Under the pieces are notes generated by a model. It had not been told where the DNA came from, ran no database searches, and saw nothing but the letters and a program-made list of their open reading frames with translations. The position numbers and the translations under genes were made by a program. This document shows positions 42,078 to 50,513 of a stretch of DNA of 60,361 bases, in pieces. Each line of letters begins with the position of its first letter. The first letter of the stretch is position 1. This DNA is from DASXAQ01 sp036406615 (GTDB taxonomy: Bacteria; Actinomycetota; UBA4738): assembly GCA_036406615.1 (NCBI GenBank), contig DASXAQ010000023.1, forward strand, positions 1-60,361, given 5' to 3'.

Positions 42078-43439
42078 CTAGCGACGGGCCTCCAACCGCT
42101 CCGCCCCCCGCTCCAGCGCCAGCGAGGCCGCGTAGCGCAGGACCTCGTCGACCTCGGCGTCGCCGCCGGCCGAGACCGGCCGGTTGTCGACGAAGACCAC
42201 CTGCGCTCCTCGCGCCACCGCGTCGCGGGCCGCGACGTCCACCGCGGCCGCCTTCAACTCCGTCAGCAGCACGTCGAACGGCGGCGACGACGCGAGGTCG
42301 GCCGCCAGCCCATCGCGATCCGCGAGCCGGGAGGACACCGTCACCACCCGGCACCCCGCCGTTGCCTCGAGGCGTTCGGCAAGCCGGACCGACGCTGCTG
42401 CGTTCGCTGTGGTCGCGAAGAACACATCCTTGTCCCTCACCTCTGCGAGCGGCACAGGTTCCAGATCGGCGATGGCCACTCGGATGCCTGCGCGCAAGCG
42501 GCGAATGTGGGATTCGAGGGCGGAAAGGTTCTCGGGTCCGGAGCCCGGACCCACACCCATGATAATGACCGCGACGTCCGATAGCAATACGCGAAGCGGC
42601 CCCATGTAGCCCGCCACGTGGGCCGGGGGCACCCCGGCCGGGACGACGAGGACGCCTGCGTCCCATGGCACCGGCGGCAGCGACGAACCGCTGCCCTCCA
42701 GGATCACGAGCCCCGCGCCCATGTCCACCGCCACGTCCGCGGCCCGTCCGGCATTGGTGACGAACGGCGCGCCGGCGAGCCCGCCGCCCGCGCGTCGAGC
42801 CCCCACGGCGGGCACCCCCGCGGTGAGCGCGTCCTCGAGGAAATCGGAGGCCGCGTGCTCGCCGCGTTCCGCGCGCGCGAGCAACGCGTCGAGCGTGACG
42901 TCGGTCGCGCCGGCGACCGTCGGCTGCGCCGGCCCGCCGCGGCCCATCGAGACGATCACGGGACGAAGGCCATCGGCGTCCGCGATGCGGGCCAGGTGGC
43001 CGGTCACGCCGGTCTTCGCGACGCGCTTGCCGGTGCCGATCACCGCAACGGTCGCTGCGGCGACGGGCGCGCCGGTGACCGGGGGCTCGAAGCGGAAGTC
43101 CGGTCCTTCGTACGGCACGCCGCCGGCGAGCGAGACCGCGGCCATCTCCATGCGCGTCTCGTAGGCGAGCACCGGTTCGTCGGACAGGTCGAGCACGACG
43201 TCGGGGCGGACCTCGTCGATCGCGGCGGCGAGCGCGCGCGCGGGATCGGCCTCGCCGCGGCGGATCGGGAACCCGCCGAGGTCGGCAGCGGCTCCGGCGC
43301 CGAGCTTCTCGATGCCGCCCACCAGGATCGCCAGCGCAACGTCGTAGCCGGCCGCGCTCGCCGACGCCAGCGCCCACCGGGTCACGGACGGATGGTGCTC
43401 GCCGTCGACGAGCGCGATGGCCCTGGTGGCGTCCTTCAT
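42078..43439 (-). CDS. cyclic 2,3-diphosphoglycerate synthetase
   Basis: The 453-residue protein fits the synthetase that closes 2,3-bisphosphoglycerate into its cyclic anhydride with ATP. The lead AIALVDGEHHPSVTRWAL, LDLSDEPVL, the P-loop-like GTGKRVAKTGVTGHLAR near residues 133-149, SMGRGGPAQP and VILEGSGSSLPPVPWD are all as I remember for the archaeal family. Together with the next gene it makes a two-step route from 2-phosphoglycerate. The product is a thermoprotectant and phosphate store in methanogens; its role here is not known. Confidence 0.85.
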   Translation of the reverse strand: MKDATRAIALVDGEHHPSVTRWALASASAAGYDVALAILVGGIEKLGAGAAADLGGFPIRRGEADPARALAAAIDEVRPDVVLDLSDEPVLAYETRMEMAAVSLAGGVPYEGPDFRFEPPVTGAPVAAATVAVIGTGKRVAKTGVTGHLARIADADGLRPVIVSMGRGGPAQPTVAGATDVTLDALLARAERGEHAASDFLEDALTAGVPAVGARRAGGGLAGAPFVTNAGRAADVAVDMGAGLVILEGSGSSLPPVPWDAGVLVVPAGVPPAHVAGYMGPLRVLLSDVAVIIMGVGPGSGPENLSALESHIRRLRAGIRVAIADLEPVPLAEVRDKDVFFATTANAAASVRLAERLEATAGCRVVTVSSRLADRDGLAADLASSPPFDVLLTELKAAAVDVAARDAVARGAQVVFVDNRPVSAGGDAEVDEVLRYAASLALERGAERLEARR

Positions 43440-43500
43440 CCGTTGACCCTTCGGTCGGAGCCGATCTCCCCGCCGGCGCCGCGGGCGGCGCTCGGCCGCG

Positions 43501-44307
43501 CTACTCGGGCCGGTCGCCGGCGGGAGCGCCTCGGTGCGCCTCCTGCACCAGCGATTCGATCTCGCGGTGGTACTCCACCCCGCTCGTGACGGAGAAGTGG
43601 GCGAGCGCGGTCTGGCCGCCGAACGGGAACTTGCGCCAGATCTTCACCTCGTCGCCCTCGACCTCGACGATGTTGTAGCACGGCCGCGTGTAGCCGCGAA
43701 GCCGAAGCGACGACGCGGTGCCCGCGTTGGCGACGTACATGTTCTCGAGCCGCCAGACGTACGGGACGTGCTTGTGGCCCGACAGCACGACATTCACGTG
43801 GGCCTCGACGAGCACCTCCAGCAGGTCGCCCGCGTCCATCACCGTGCTGCGTTCGCGGCCGGTCCCGGGGACGGGCAGCAGGTGATGGTGCAGCGCGAAG
43901 ATCTTGATGTCGGCCGGCGCCGCGAACTCGTTGACGATCCACTCGTACCGCTCGCGGCCGATCTGGCCCTCGTTCAGATCGGGTTCGCTGGAGTCGGCGC
44001 CGACGATCCGGATCCCGCGAACGTCGTGCGTCCAGTGGCGCGGCCCGATCAGCTCCTCGAAGTGCAGGTAGCCGACGTTTCGGGCGTCGTGGTTCCCGGG
44101 GATGGTGACCAGCGGCGCCTTGATGCGCTCCAGGTAGGCGACGGCGTTCTTGTACTCCTGGCGGTACCCCTCGTTGGTGAGGTCGCCCGTGCACACGACG
44201 ACGTCCGGCTCGAGCTGGTTGAGCTCGACGATCACCCGGTTCATCAGGTTCGGGACGAAGAACGGCGAACCCACGTGCAGGTCGGAGATGTGGGCAATGG
44301 TGGCCAC
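43501..44307 (-). CDS. metallophosphoesterase (calcineurin-like, possible cyclic nucleotide phosphodiesterase)
   Basis: The 268-residue protein has all five metal-binding motifs: ISDLHVG, CTGDLTNEG, IPGNHDARN, ALHHHLLP and LSGHKHVP. The order and size resemble the CpdA/class III phosphodiesterase group, so 3',5'-cAMP hydrolysis is possible and would pair with the cyclase at 15.4 kb. That link is inference. The GTG start at 44307 is 7 bases after a TAGACT box; a second GTG at 44337 is possible. Confidence 0.87.
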   Translation of the reverse strand: MATIAHISDLHVGSPFFVPNLMNRVIVELNQLEPDVVVCTGDLTNEGYRQEYKNAVAYLERIKAPLVTIPGNHDARNVGYLHFEELIGPRHWTHDVRGIRIVGADSSEPDLNEGQIGRERYEWIVNEFAAPADIKIFALHHHLLPVPGTGRERSTVMDAGDLLEVLVEAHVNVVLSGHKHVPYVWRLENMYVANAGTASSLRLRGYTRPCYNIVEVEGDEVKIWRKFPFGGQTALAHFSVTSGVEYHREIESLVQEAHRGAPAGDRPE

Positions 44308-44314
44308 GGGCCTC

Positions 44315-44320
44315 AGTCTA
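44315..44320 (-). promoter_or_regulatory. -10 element of the metallophosphoesterase gene
   Basis: TAGACT on the minus strand, 7 bases, then GTG. The same spacing occurs for murA, the LLM oxidoreductase and others in this window, pointing to a leaderless mRNA. Confidence 0.42.
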
Positions 44321-44338
44321 CGTCCGGGCTCTGTCACC

Positions 44339-44395
44339 ATGGGTCCCGTGAGCGTTCGACGGGCGGCGCCGCTGCCGCGCGGTGCCGCCGCATGA
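44339..44395 (+). other. possible 18-codon leader reading frame before the MarP-like gene
   Basis: An ATG at 44339 opens a frame of 18 codons rich in Arg, Pro and Ala whose TGA overlaps the ATG of the protease gene (ATGA 44392-44395). Such overlap would couple translation. There is no ribosome site for the protease itself, which is the main support; coding is otherwise unproven. Confidence 0.3.
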
Positions 44396-45567
44396 ACCTG
44401 CTGGACGTCCTCATCCTGGTCTGGGTCGCGTTCGCCGCGTGGGGCGGGTACCGGCGCGGCGCCTCGCTGCAGCTGCTCGAGTACACGGGCCTGTTCGCCG
44501 GGCTGTTCGTCGGCGCGATCGTCGCGCCTCGCATCGCGGCGCTCGCATCCTCCGACGTGACCCAGGCGGTGCTGGCGCTCGTCGTGCTGCTCTCCGGCGC
44601 GGCCGTTGGCGAGGCATTGGGGTGGATGGTCGGGCGGCGCGCGTGGGCCGCGGCCAGGCGAAGCCCGTTCCGTCCGGTCGACGCCGTCGCCGGATCGATC
44701 GTCGGCGTGGTCGCGGTGCTGCTGGCCGTGTGGTTCCTGACGTACAACCTGGTCAACGGGCCGTTCCCGACGCTCAGCCGCGCGATCCGGTCCTCGGCGG
44801 TGGTCGGCGCGCTGGACTCGGCGCTGCCGCCGCCGCCGTCGCTGCTGGCGGGAGCCCGAAAGTTCCTGGACCGCTTCGGTTTCCCGCAGGTCTTCGCCGA
44901 GCTGCCGCCGGTCCCGGCGGGCCCCGTCACGCCGCCGGCCTCCCGCCAGGTCCGACGTATCGCGTCGGCCGCCGCGGCGTCGACGGTCCGAATCGAAGGA
45001 GCCGCGTGCGGCTTCATCGAGGAGGGCAGCGGCTTCGTCGCGGCAAGCCACTACGTGGTGACCAACGCGCACGTGGTCGCCGGCGTCGCGCACCCCACCG
45101 TCCAGATGCCGGCCGACGGGACGCAGCAATCGGCGACGCCGGTGCTGTTCGATCCGCGGCTGGACCTCGCGGTGCTGTACGTGAGCCAGACGCCCGGTCC
45201 CGCGCTGGCGCTGGCCGCCGACACGCAGCAGCGCGGGGCCGGCGGGGCGATCCTCGGGTACCCGGGCGGTGGGCCGCTGACGTTCGGCTCCGGCGCGGTT
45301 CGGCGCGACCTGCTGGCCGAGGGCCGCGACATCTACGGCCGGTCGCTCGTGTCGCGACACGTCTACGAGCTGCAGGCGAGCGTTCGGCCCGGCAACTCCG
45401 GCGGACCGTTCGTGCTTCCCGACGGGGCCGTCGCGGGGATCGTGTTCGCCGCGTCCACCACCGACCCCGACGTCGGCTACGCCCTCACCTCGGTCGAGGT
45501 TCGCCCGGAGCTCCAGCAGGCGGAGGGGCGAACGGCGGCGGTGTCCACGCAGGGATGCACGCGGTAG
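44392..45567 (+). CDS. membrane serine protease, CvpA-trypsin fusion (MarP-like)
   Basis: The 391-residue protein has four N-terminal helices of the CvpA type (about 1-130) and a periplasmic trypsin-like domain. The catalytic triad is visible as His in VVTNAHVV (near 224), Asp in RLDLAVLY (near 258) and Ser in RPGNSGGP (near 336). Two Cys, in AACGF and near the C-terminus (QGCTR), could form a disulfide as in mycobacterial MarP, which protects cells from acid and acts on a wall hydrolase. That role is by analogy. Confidence 0.88.
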   Translation: MNLLDVLILVWVAFAAWGGYRRGASLQLLEYTGLFAGLFVGAIVAPRIAALASSDVTQAVLALVVLLSGAAVGEALGWMVGRRAWAAARRSPFRPVDAVAGSIVGVVAVLLAVWFLTYNLVNGPFPTLSRAIRSSAVVGALDSALPPPPSLLAGARKFLDRFGFPQVFAELPPVPAGPVTPPASRQVRRIASAAAASTVRIEGAACGFIEEGSGFVAASHYVVTNAHVVAGVAHPTVQMPADGTQQSATPVLFDPRLDLAVLYVSQTPGPALALAADTQQRGAGGAILGYPGGGPLTFGSGAVRRDLLAEGRDIYGRSLVSRHVYELQASVRPGNSGGPFVLPDGAVAGIVFAASTTDPDVGYALTSVEVRPELQQAEGRTAAVSTQGCTR

Positions 45568-45580
45568 CTCGCCGCTCCGG

Positions 45581-47791
45581 TCACTCCTCCATGAGGACCC
45601 GAACGTCTCCCTTGCGGTCGATCAGCGAGAAGGCGGAGATCTCGCCCTCGCGGCGGAACACCAGCGAGATCGTGCTGGACCCGACGTGCAGGTTGCGGAA
45701 CTCCACCTGGTTCAGCCACGGCGGCAGGTGGGGCTTCGTGATCGTGAGCATGTTCTCGTGCGCCTGCGCCGAGATGCCGAGCATCGCCTGCAGCATCAGG
45801 AACGGCGAGCCCGCGGCCCACGCCTGCGGCGAACAGGCGACCGGGTACCCCACCGGCCGGTTCGGCGTGCGCCGCGTGAACCCGCAGAACAGCTCCGGCA
45901 GGCGCATGTAGTCGGCGCCGATGGCGGCGTCGAACATGGCCGTCACGACCCGGTTGGTCGCCTTCACGTGGCCGTAGCGCTTCAGCCCCGCGGCGATCAG
46001 CGCGTTGTCGTGGGGCCAGACCGACCCGTTGTGGTAGCTCATGGGGTTGTACGCGCGCGCCGTCTTGCTCATGGTGCGGATGCCCCAGCCGCTGAACATA
46101 TCCGGCTGCAGCAGTCGCCGGGCCACGTGCGCCGCCTTGTCGGGCTCCAGTAGGTCGCAGTAGAGGCAGTGGCCGGGATTCGACATGACGGTGCGGACTT
46201 GGCGCTTGTCCCCGTCGAGGGCCGCGGCGAAGAACTGCTCTTCCTCCATCCAGAACACGTCGTTGAACCGGCGCCGAAGCTGCGCCGCCTCGTCGCGCAG
46301 CCGGGCGGCCGTGCGTTCGTCCTGCATCGCCTCGAACACGTCGGCGACGCGTTGTTTGGCCAGGTACACGTACCCCTGCACCTCGGCCAGCGCGATGGGG
46401 CCGGTGGCGAGCGTTCCGTCCGCGTGCGGGACCGAGTCCCACGAGTCCTTCCATCCCTGGTTCACCAGCCCGAGCGGCGAATGCGTCTGGTACTCGACGA
46501 ACCCGTCGCCGTCGCGGTCGCCGTAGCGGTCGATCCACTCCAGTGCCGCGCGGACGTTGGGCAGCAACTCCTTCGCGAACGCCAGGTCAGCCGTCCAGCG
46601 GAAGTACTGGGCGAACAGCAGCACGAACAGCGGCGTGGCATCGACGGTGCCGTAGTAGGGCGTGTGCGGGATCTCGCCGGCGCCCGCCAGCTCGCCGCGG
46701 CGGATCTCGTGCAGGATCTTGCCGGGCTCCTCGTCGCGCCACGGGTTCTCGTCGGTGCCCTGCAGCTCGGCAAGGATCTGCAGCGCGTCACGCGCGGGGC
46801 GCGTGTTGACGGTGAGCAGCTGGTGGGCCGCGAACAGCGCGTCGCGGCCGAACACGGCCACGTACCACGGGATGCCGGCCGCCATGATCGCGCCGTGGTC
46901 GGCCTTCGTGTACAGCGCCCGGAGGTCGCGCAGTCCGCGCGTGAGCAGCTGATCGAACAGCTCGTTGTCGGTGACGATGTGGGTGCTCTCTCGCTCCCAG
47001 TCCTCGTAGGAGCGGCGGAGCCGATGCACCGCCGCGTCGAAGTCCATGGCCTCGGGACGGTCCTCGCCGACCACGAGATCGAACGTGACCGACAGCACCC
47101 GCGTCTGGTGCGGGGCCAGCCGAAGCGTGAACCCGACGTCCACGCGGTCGCCGATCACCTCCATGCGGTCCGGCTCCGGCCAGAATGCCGCCACGGACTG
47201 CCGCGTCACACCGTCGATCCCTTCGTGCGTGAACTGCACCTGCCGGCCGTCGGCTTCGGGAGGCGAGTGGTGCCCGGGTCGCTCGCGCTGGAGCCCGCGA
47301 ACCTCGAAGATGTCGGCGAAGTCCGCCGCCATCGAGAACGAGATCTCCAGCTGCACGGGATAGGAGTTGTAGTTCTTGACCCGGACCCGTTCGAACACCT
47401 GGCCGTTGATCGCACGGACGCGGCGGATGTTCAGCGTCTGCTGGGGCACGGCCAGCTCGTCGCGGTCGTCGTACAGGTCGGGGTTCGTCAGGTCCACGTA
47501 GGACATGTAGGCGCGCTCCCCCGACGAGGACAGCAGGACGGGGTCGCGGCCCGACAGTCGCATGCGGTAGTGGGAGAGGAAGCGGGTGTCGCGGTGGTAC
47601 AGGCCGAGCCCGTACTCCTTGCGGTCGTCGAGGTTGCCCTCGATGTCGGAGTACAGGAAGGTCTCGCCCTCCTTGGTCGCCAGGACCTTGCTGGCCAGGT
47701 CGGTGACGAGCGCGGGCACGCCTTCGCTTGCCGAGCGCGCGGATGCGGTCTCGGCCTCGTTCGCGGGCGCAGGCGATCGCTCGGGGTCCAT
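45581..47791 (-). CDS. glycogen debranching-type glucosidase (amylo-alpha-1,6-glucosidase family)
   Basis: The 736-residue protein has an N-terminal beta domain typical of bacterial GDE proteins (ATKEGETFLYSDIEGN, GLGLYHRDTRFLS) and a C-terminal (alpha/alpha)6 barrel with IPWYVAVFGRDALFAA, GLVNQGWKDSWDS, EVQGYVYLAK and NGSVWPHDNALIAAGL. Acidic residues in GRDA, KDSWD and PHDN are likely catalytic or substrate-binding. It could trim glycogen branches or act on other glucosides or mannosyl sugars. A good promoter lies upstream at 47860-47888. Confidence 0.87.
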   Translation of the reverse strand: MDPERSPAPANEAETASARSASEGVPALVTDLASKVLATKEGETFLYSDIEGNLDDRKEYGLGLYHRDTRFLSHYRMRLSGRDPVLLSSSGERAYMSYVDLTNPDLYDDRDELAVPQQTLNIRRVRAINGQVFERVRVKNYNSYPVQLEISFSMAADFADIFEVRGLQRERPGHHSPPEADGRQVQFTHEGIDGVTRQSVAAFWPEPDRMEVIGDRVDVGFTLRLAPHQTRVLSVTFDLVVGEDRPEAMDFDAAVHRLRRSYEDWERESTHIVTDNELFDQLLTRGLRDLRALYTKADHGAIMAAGIPWYVAVFGRDALFAAHQLLTVNTRPARDALQILAELQGTDENPWRDEEPGKILHEIRRGELAGAGEIPHTPYYGTVDATPLFVLLFAQYFRWTADLAFAKELLPNVRAALEWIDRYGDRDGDGFVEYQTHSPLGLVNQGWKDSWDSVPHADGTLATGPIALAEVQGYVYLAKQRVADVFEAMQDERTAARLRDEAAQLRRRFNDVFWMEEEQFFAAALDGDKRQVRTVMSNPGHCLYCDLLEPDKAAHVARRLLQPDMFSGWGIRTMSKTARAYNPMSYHNGSVWPHDNALIAAGLKRYGHVKATNRVVTAMFDAAIGADYMRLPELFCGFTRRTPNRPVGYPVACSPQAWAAGSPFLMLQAMLGISAQAHENMLTITKPHLPPWLNQVEFRNLHVGSSTISLVFRREGEISAFSLIDRKGDVRVLMEE

Positions 47792-47859
47792 GGGGATCGT
47801 TCTCGGTTACTACTGTCGTCAGGCCCGCGGGCGGACGTTAGCGCGGGCGCGATCACGGG

Positions 47860-47888
47860 AGCATAGGCGCGGGTTCGGTCGAACACAA
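47860..47888 (-). promoter_or_regulatory. promoter of the debranching-type gene
   Basis: On the minus strand TTGTGT (47888-47883) and TATGCT (47865-47860) are 17 bases apart, close to consensus. The leader to the ATG at 47791 would be about 60 bases. Confidence 0.55.
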
Positions 47889-47893
47889 TCGGT

Positions 47894-47936
47894 CCCCGTG
47901 TTCGTGTGGCGCACGGGGCAGCGGCCTCGCGCCGCT
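47894..47936 (-). terminator. tandem hairpins after thrB
   Basis: AGCGGC/GCCGCT (47920-47936, overlapping the thrB stop) and CCCCGTG/CACGGGG (47894-47918) form two successive stems. Neither is followed by a T tract, so termination is tentative, but the pair separates thrB from the promoter of the next gene. Confidence 0.35.
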
Positions 47937-48834
47937 ACGTCACATCCACGGTCGCTCCGCGGGCCGCCACGCCGGCGCGCACGGCCGACCAGCCAGAGCC
48001 CGGATCGGGCACCGGCCGCTCGTCGGTCTCGAACGCCAGCAGCGAGGGCCCCGAGCCGGCGACGCACACCGGGACGCCGGCCGCGCGCATGTCGTGGAAC
48101 ACGCGTCCCGCCTCCGGGACCAGGCGAAGCCTGGCCTCCTGGTGCAGCCGGTCCTGCATGGCTTCGCGGAGCAGGTCCGGCCGCGCCGTGAGGGCGACCA
48201 CGGCCAGCGCGGCCCGCGACGCGTTGAACACCGCGTCGGCGAGAGGCACGTTCGCCGGCAGCGCGCGCCTGGCTTCGACCGTGGACAGCCGCTCGTGCTC
48301 GGGCACGAGCAGCACCGGCCGGAGGCCTGGGTGCGCCGGCAACGGCGCCGTCCGCCACGATCCTTCCGTGCCTGCGAGGGCGCCCCCATGGACGACGTCG
48401 GCGTACACGACCACGACCCCGCCGCTCAGGGCGGCGGCGACGTTGTCCGGATGCCCCTCGATCCGCGCGGCGTCGTCCAGTACATCACCGGCCGAGGGAT
48501 CCTCGCCCATCAGCGCGCGAGCAAGGAGCAGGCCGCCGACGACCGCCGAGGCCGAGGATCCGAGCCCACGTTCCAGCGGGATCCGGTTGCGGCACGCCAG
48601 CCCGTACGACGGGGGTTCACGTCCGGCGACGACGAAGGCGTCGCGGATCGTGCCGTGCACGAGGTTGCGTTCGGCGTCCCGCAGCTCCTTCGCGCCCTCG
48701 CCCTCGACGTGGATGCCCGCCGGCGCGTCGGTGTCGACCTCGAACTCGTTCCAGACGTCCAGCGCCAGCGCCAGGCAGTCGAACCCGGGCCCGAGATTCG
48801 CGGCCGTCGCGGGCACGCGCGCGGTCCTCTTCAC
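47935..48834 (-). CDS. thrB: homoserine kinase
   Basis: The 299-residue GHMP kinase phosphorylates homoserine. It opens with VPATAANLGPGFDCLALAL, has the ATP loop PLERGLGSSASAVVGG near residue 90, and a C-terminal VAGSGPSLLAF motif. Its GTG start overlaps the thrC stop (GTGA 48831-48834), the usual pairing for the last two steps of threonine synthesis. Homoserine dehydrogenase is not in the window. Confidence 0.95.
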   Translation of the reverse strand: MKRTARVPATAANLGPGFDCLALALDVWNEFEVDTDAPAGIHVEGEGAKELRDAERNLVHGTIRDAFVVAGREPPSYGLACRNRIPLERGLGSSASAVVGGLLLARALMGEDPSAGDVLDDAARIEGHPDNVAAALSGGVVVVYADVVHGGALAGTEGSWRTAPLPAHPGLRPVLLVPEHERLSTVEARRALPANVPLADAVFNASRAALAVVALTARPDLLREAMQDRLHQEARLRLVPEAGRVFHDMRAAGVPVCVAGSGPSLLAFETDERPVPDPGSGWSAVRAGVAARGATVDVT

Positions 48835-49901
48835 GTCGAGGCCGCCAGGCCCATGAGCGCCGCCACGACGTCCGCGTCGGGCCGCACCGGCTGCGGGAGC
48901 GACGCCGCGTCGATCGCCCAGTCCGGCTCCTTCAGGCCGTGCCCCGTCAGCACGCAGACGACCACGCTTCCCGGCTCCAACCGTCCGGCCACGGACAGCG
49001 AACGCAGGCCGGCGATCGACGCGGCCGACGCGAGCTCCGCGAACAGCCCGTCGCGGGCGACCCGACGGTAGGCGGACAGGATCTCCCGGTCGGTCACGGC
49101 AAGGATCTGCCCTTCGGATTCGCGCGCCGCGGCGACGGCGAGATCCCACGAGGCCGGGTTCCCGATGCGGATGGCCGTCGCGATCGTCGTCGGGTTCGGC
49201 ACGGGGGCGCCGCCGACCAGGGGCGCCGCGCCGGCAGCCTGGAAGCCGAACAGCCGCGGAGGTTCCGCGATCACGCTGTCCTGCAGGTATTCCCGGTAGC
49301 CCATCCAGTGGCTGGAGATGTTCCCGGCGTTGCCGACCGGAACCAGGTGGTAGTCGGGCGCGCGGCCGAGCGCGTCGCACACCTCGAAGGCCAGCGTCTT
49401 CTGTCCCTGCAGCCGGAACGGGTTGACGGAGTTGACCAGCGTCACCGGGTACCGCTCCGAGAGCGTGCGCGCGACGTCCAGAGCGGCGTCGAAGTTCGCC
49501 TGAAGTTGGATGAGGACGGCCCCGTGCGCCACGGTCTGGGCCATCTTGCCGAGCGCCACCTTGCCCGCCGGCAGCAGGACGCCGCAGGCTACGCCCGCCT
49601 TGGCGGCGTAGGCGGCGGCCGACGCGCTGGTGTTGCCGGTCGACGCGCACACGACCGCGTGCGACCCCTCCTCCACGGCCTTGGAGATGGCCAGGGTCAT
49701 CCCGCGGTCCTTGAACGACCCCGTCGGGTTCGCGCCGTCGAACTTGAGATAGACCTCGCAGCCGGTCTCTTCGGACAGCCCGTCGGAACGAACCAGCGGG
49801 GTGCCGCCCTCCCGGAGCGTGATGACCGGCGTTGCCGGCGACACCGGCAGGCGGTCCCGGTACTCCTCGATGACCCCGCGCCACTGATGGGCGGCGCTCA
49901 C
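48831..49901 (-). CDS. thrC: threonine synthase
   Basis: The 356-residue PLP enzyme converts O-phosphohomoserine to threonine. The PLP lysine is in NPTGSFKDRGM near residue 60, followed by CASTGNTSASAAAYAA and VPVGNAGNISSHWMGY. It is the short actinobacterial type. GTG start overlaps the stop of the acetyltransferase gene (GTGA 49898-49901). Confidence 0.96.
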   Translation of the reverse strand: MSAAHQWRGVIEEYRDRLPVSPATPVITLREGGTPLVRSDGLSEETGCEVYLKFDGANPTGSFKDRGMTLAISKAVEEGSHAVVCASTGNTSASAAAYAAKAGVACGVLLPAGKVALGKMAQTVAHGAVLIQLQANFDAALDVARTLSERYPVTLVNSVNPFRLQGQKTLAFEVCDALGRAPDYHLVPVGNAGNISSHWMGYREYLQDSVIAEPPRLFGFQAAGAAPLVGGAPVPNPTTIATAIRIGNPASWDLAVAAARESEGQILAVTDREILSAYRRVARDGLFAELASAASIAGLRSLSVAGRLEPGSVVVCVLTGHGLKEPDWAIDAASLPQPVRPDADVVAALMGLAAST

Positions 49902-50512
49902 GTCGGCGGCTCCGCCGGTCCCCAGGGCTCCTGGTGCGGGACCGCCATCGGCGGCGGGATCAGCCACCGTCCCATGATGACCTCGTCGCGGTAGCCGATC
50001 GACTTCTTCGAGTGCCCGGACAGCCGTCCCTCTTCGACGAAACCGAACTTGCGGTACAACGCGATCGCCCGATCGTTGTCGGGGAACACGGTCAGCGCCA
50101 TCTTCTCCACGCCGACGCGGCGCGCCCAGTCCAGGGCCGCGGCCAGCAGGGCCGACCCGACGCCGCGCCCGCGCCATTCGTCCGACACCGCCATCCCGAG
50201 CGTGGCCACGTGCCGGGTGGTTTCCTGGTCCTCCCGGATCGCGCCAAGGTGGCCGATGATGCGGCCGGCGGCCACCGCCACCAGATGCACGTGCTCCTGG
50301 GTCCACGAGTCCGCGAACGCCCGCCGGTAGTGACGGAGCGCGCGGTGCACGCGCTCCGTTCGGATGAACCGGCGCTCCTCCGCGACCGCGCGGTAGTGCC
50401 CGAGGAACGACGCCGCGTCGCGAGGCCTCGCCGGGCGAACCTCGAAGGCCTCGGGGGCGATCGGAGCCTGGTCCGCCGCGTCGGGGCCGTCGGCGGCTTC
50501 GGCTGGGGGCAC
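49898..50512 (-). CDS. GNAT-family N-acetyltransferase
   Basis: The 204-residue protein has a GNAT core: VRPARPRDAASF start strand, ATLGMAVSDEWRGRGVGSALL with the acetyl-CoA pyrophosphate loop (R-x-x-G-x-G), and VFPDNDRAIALYRKFGFVEEGR with the conserved Tyr. The C-terminal part (SIGYRDEVIMGRWL) resembles RimI/L-like or PhnO-like enzymes. The acceptor is unknown. A GTG start is one base after the argS stop. Confidence 0.85.
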   Translation of the reverse strand: MPPAEAADGPDAADQAPIAPEAFEVRPARPRDAASFLGHYRAVAEERRFIRTERVHRALRHYRRAFADSWTQEHVHLVAVAAGRIIGHLGAIREDQETTRHVATLGMAVSDEWRGRGVGSALLAAALDWARRVGVEKMALTVFPDNDRAIALYRKFGFVEEGRLSGHSKKSIGYRDEVIMGRWLIPPPMAVPHQEPWGPAEPPT

Positions 50513-50513
50513 C

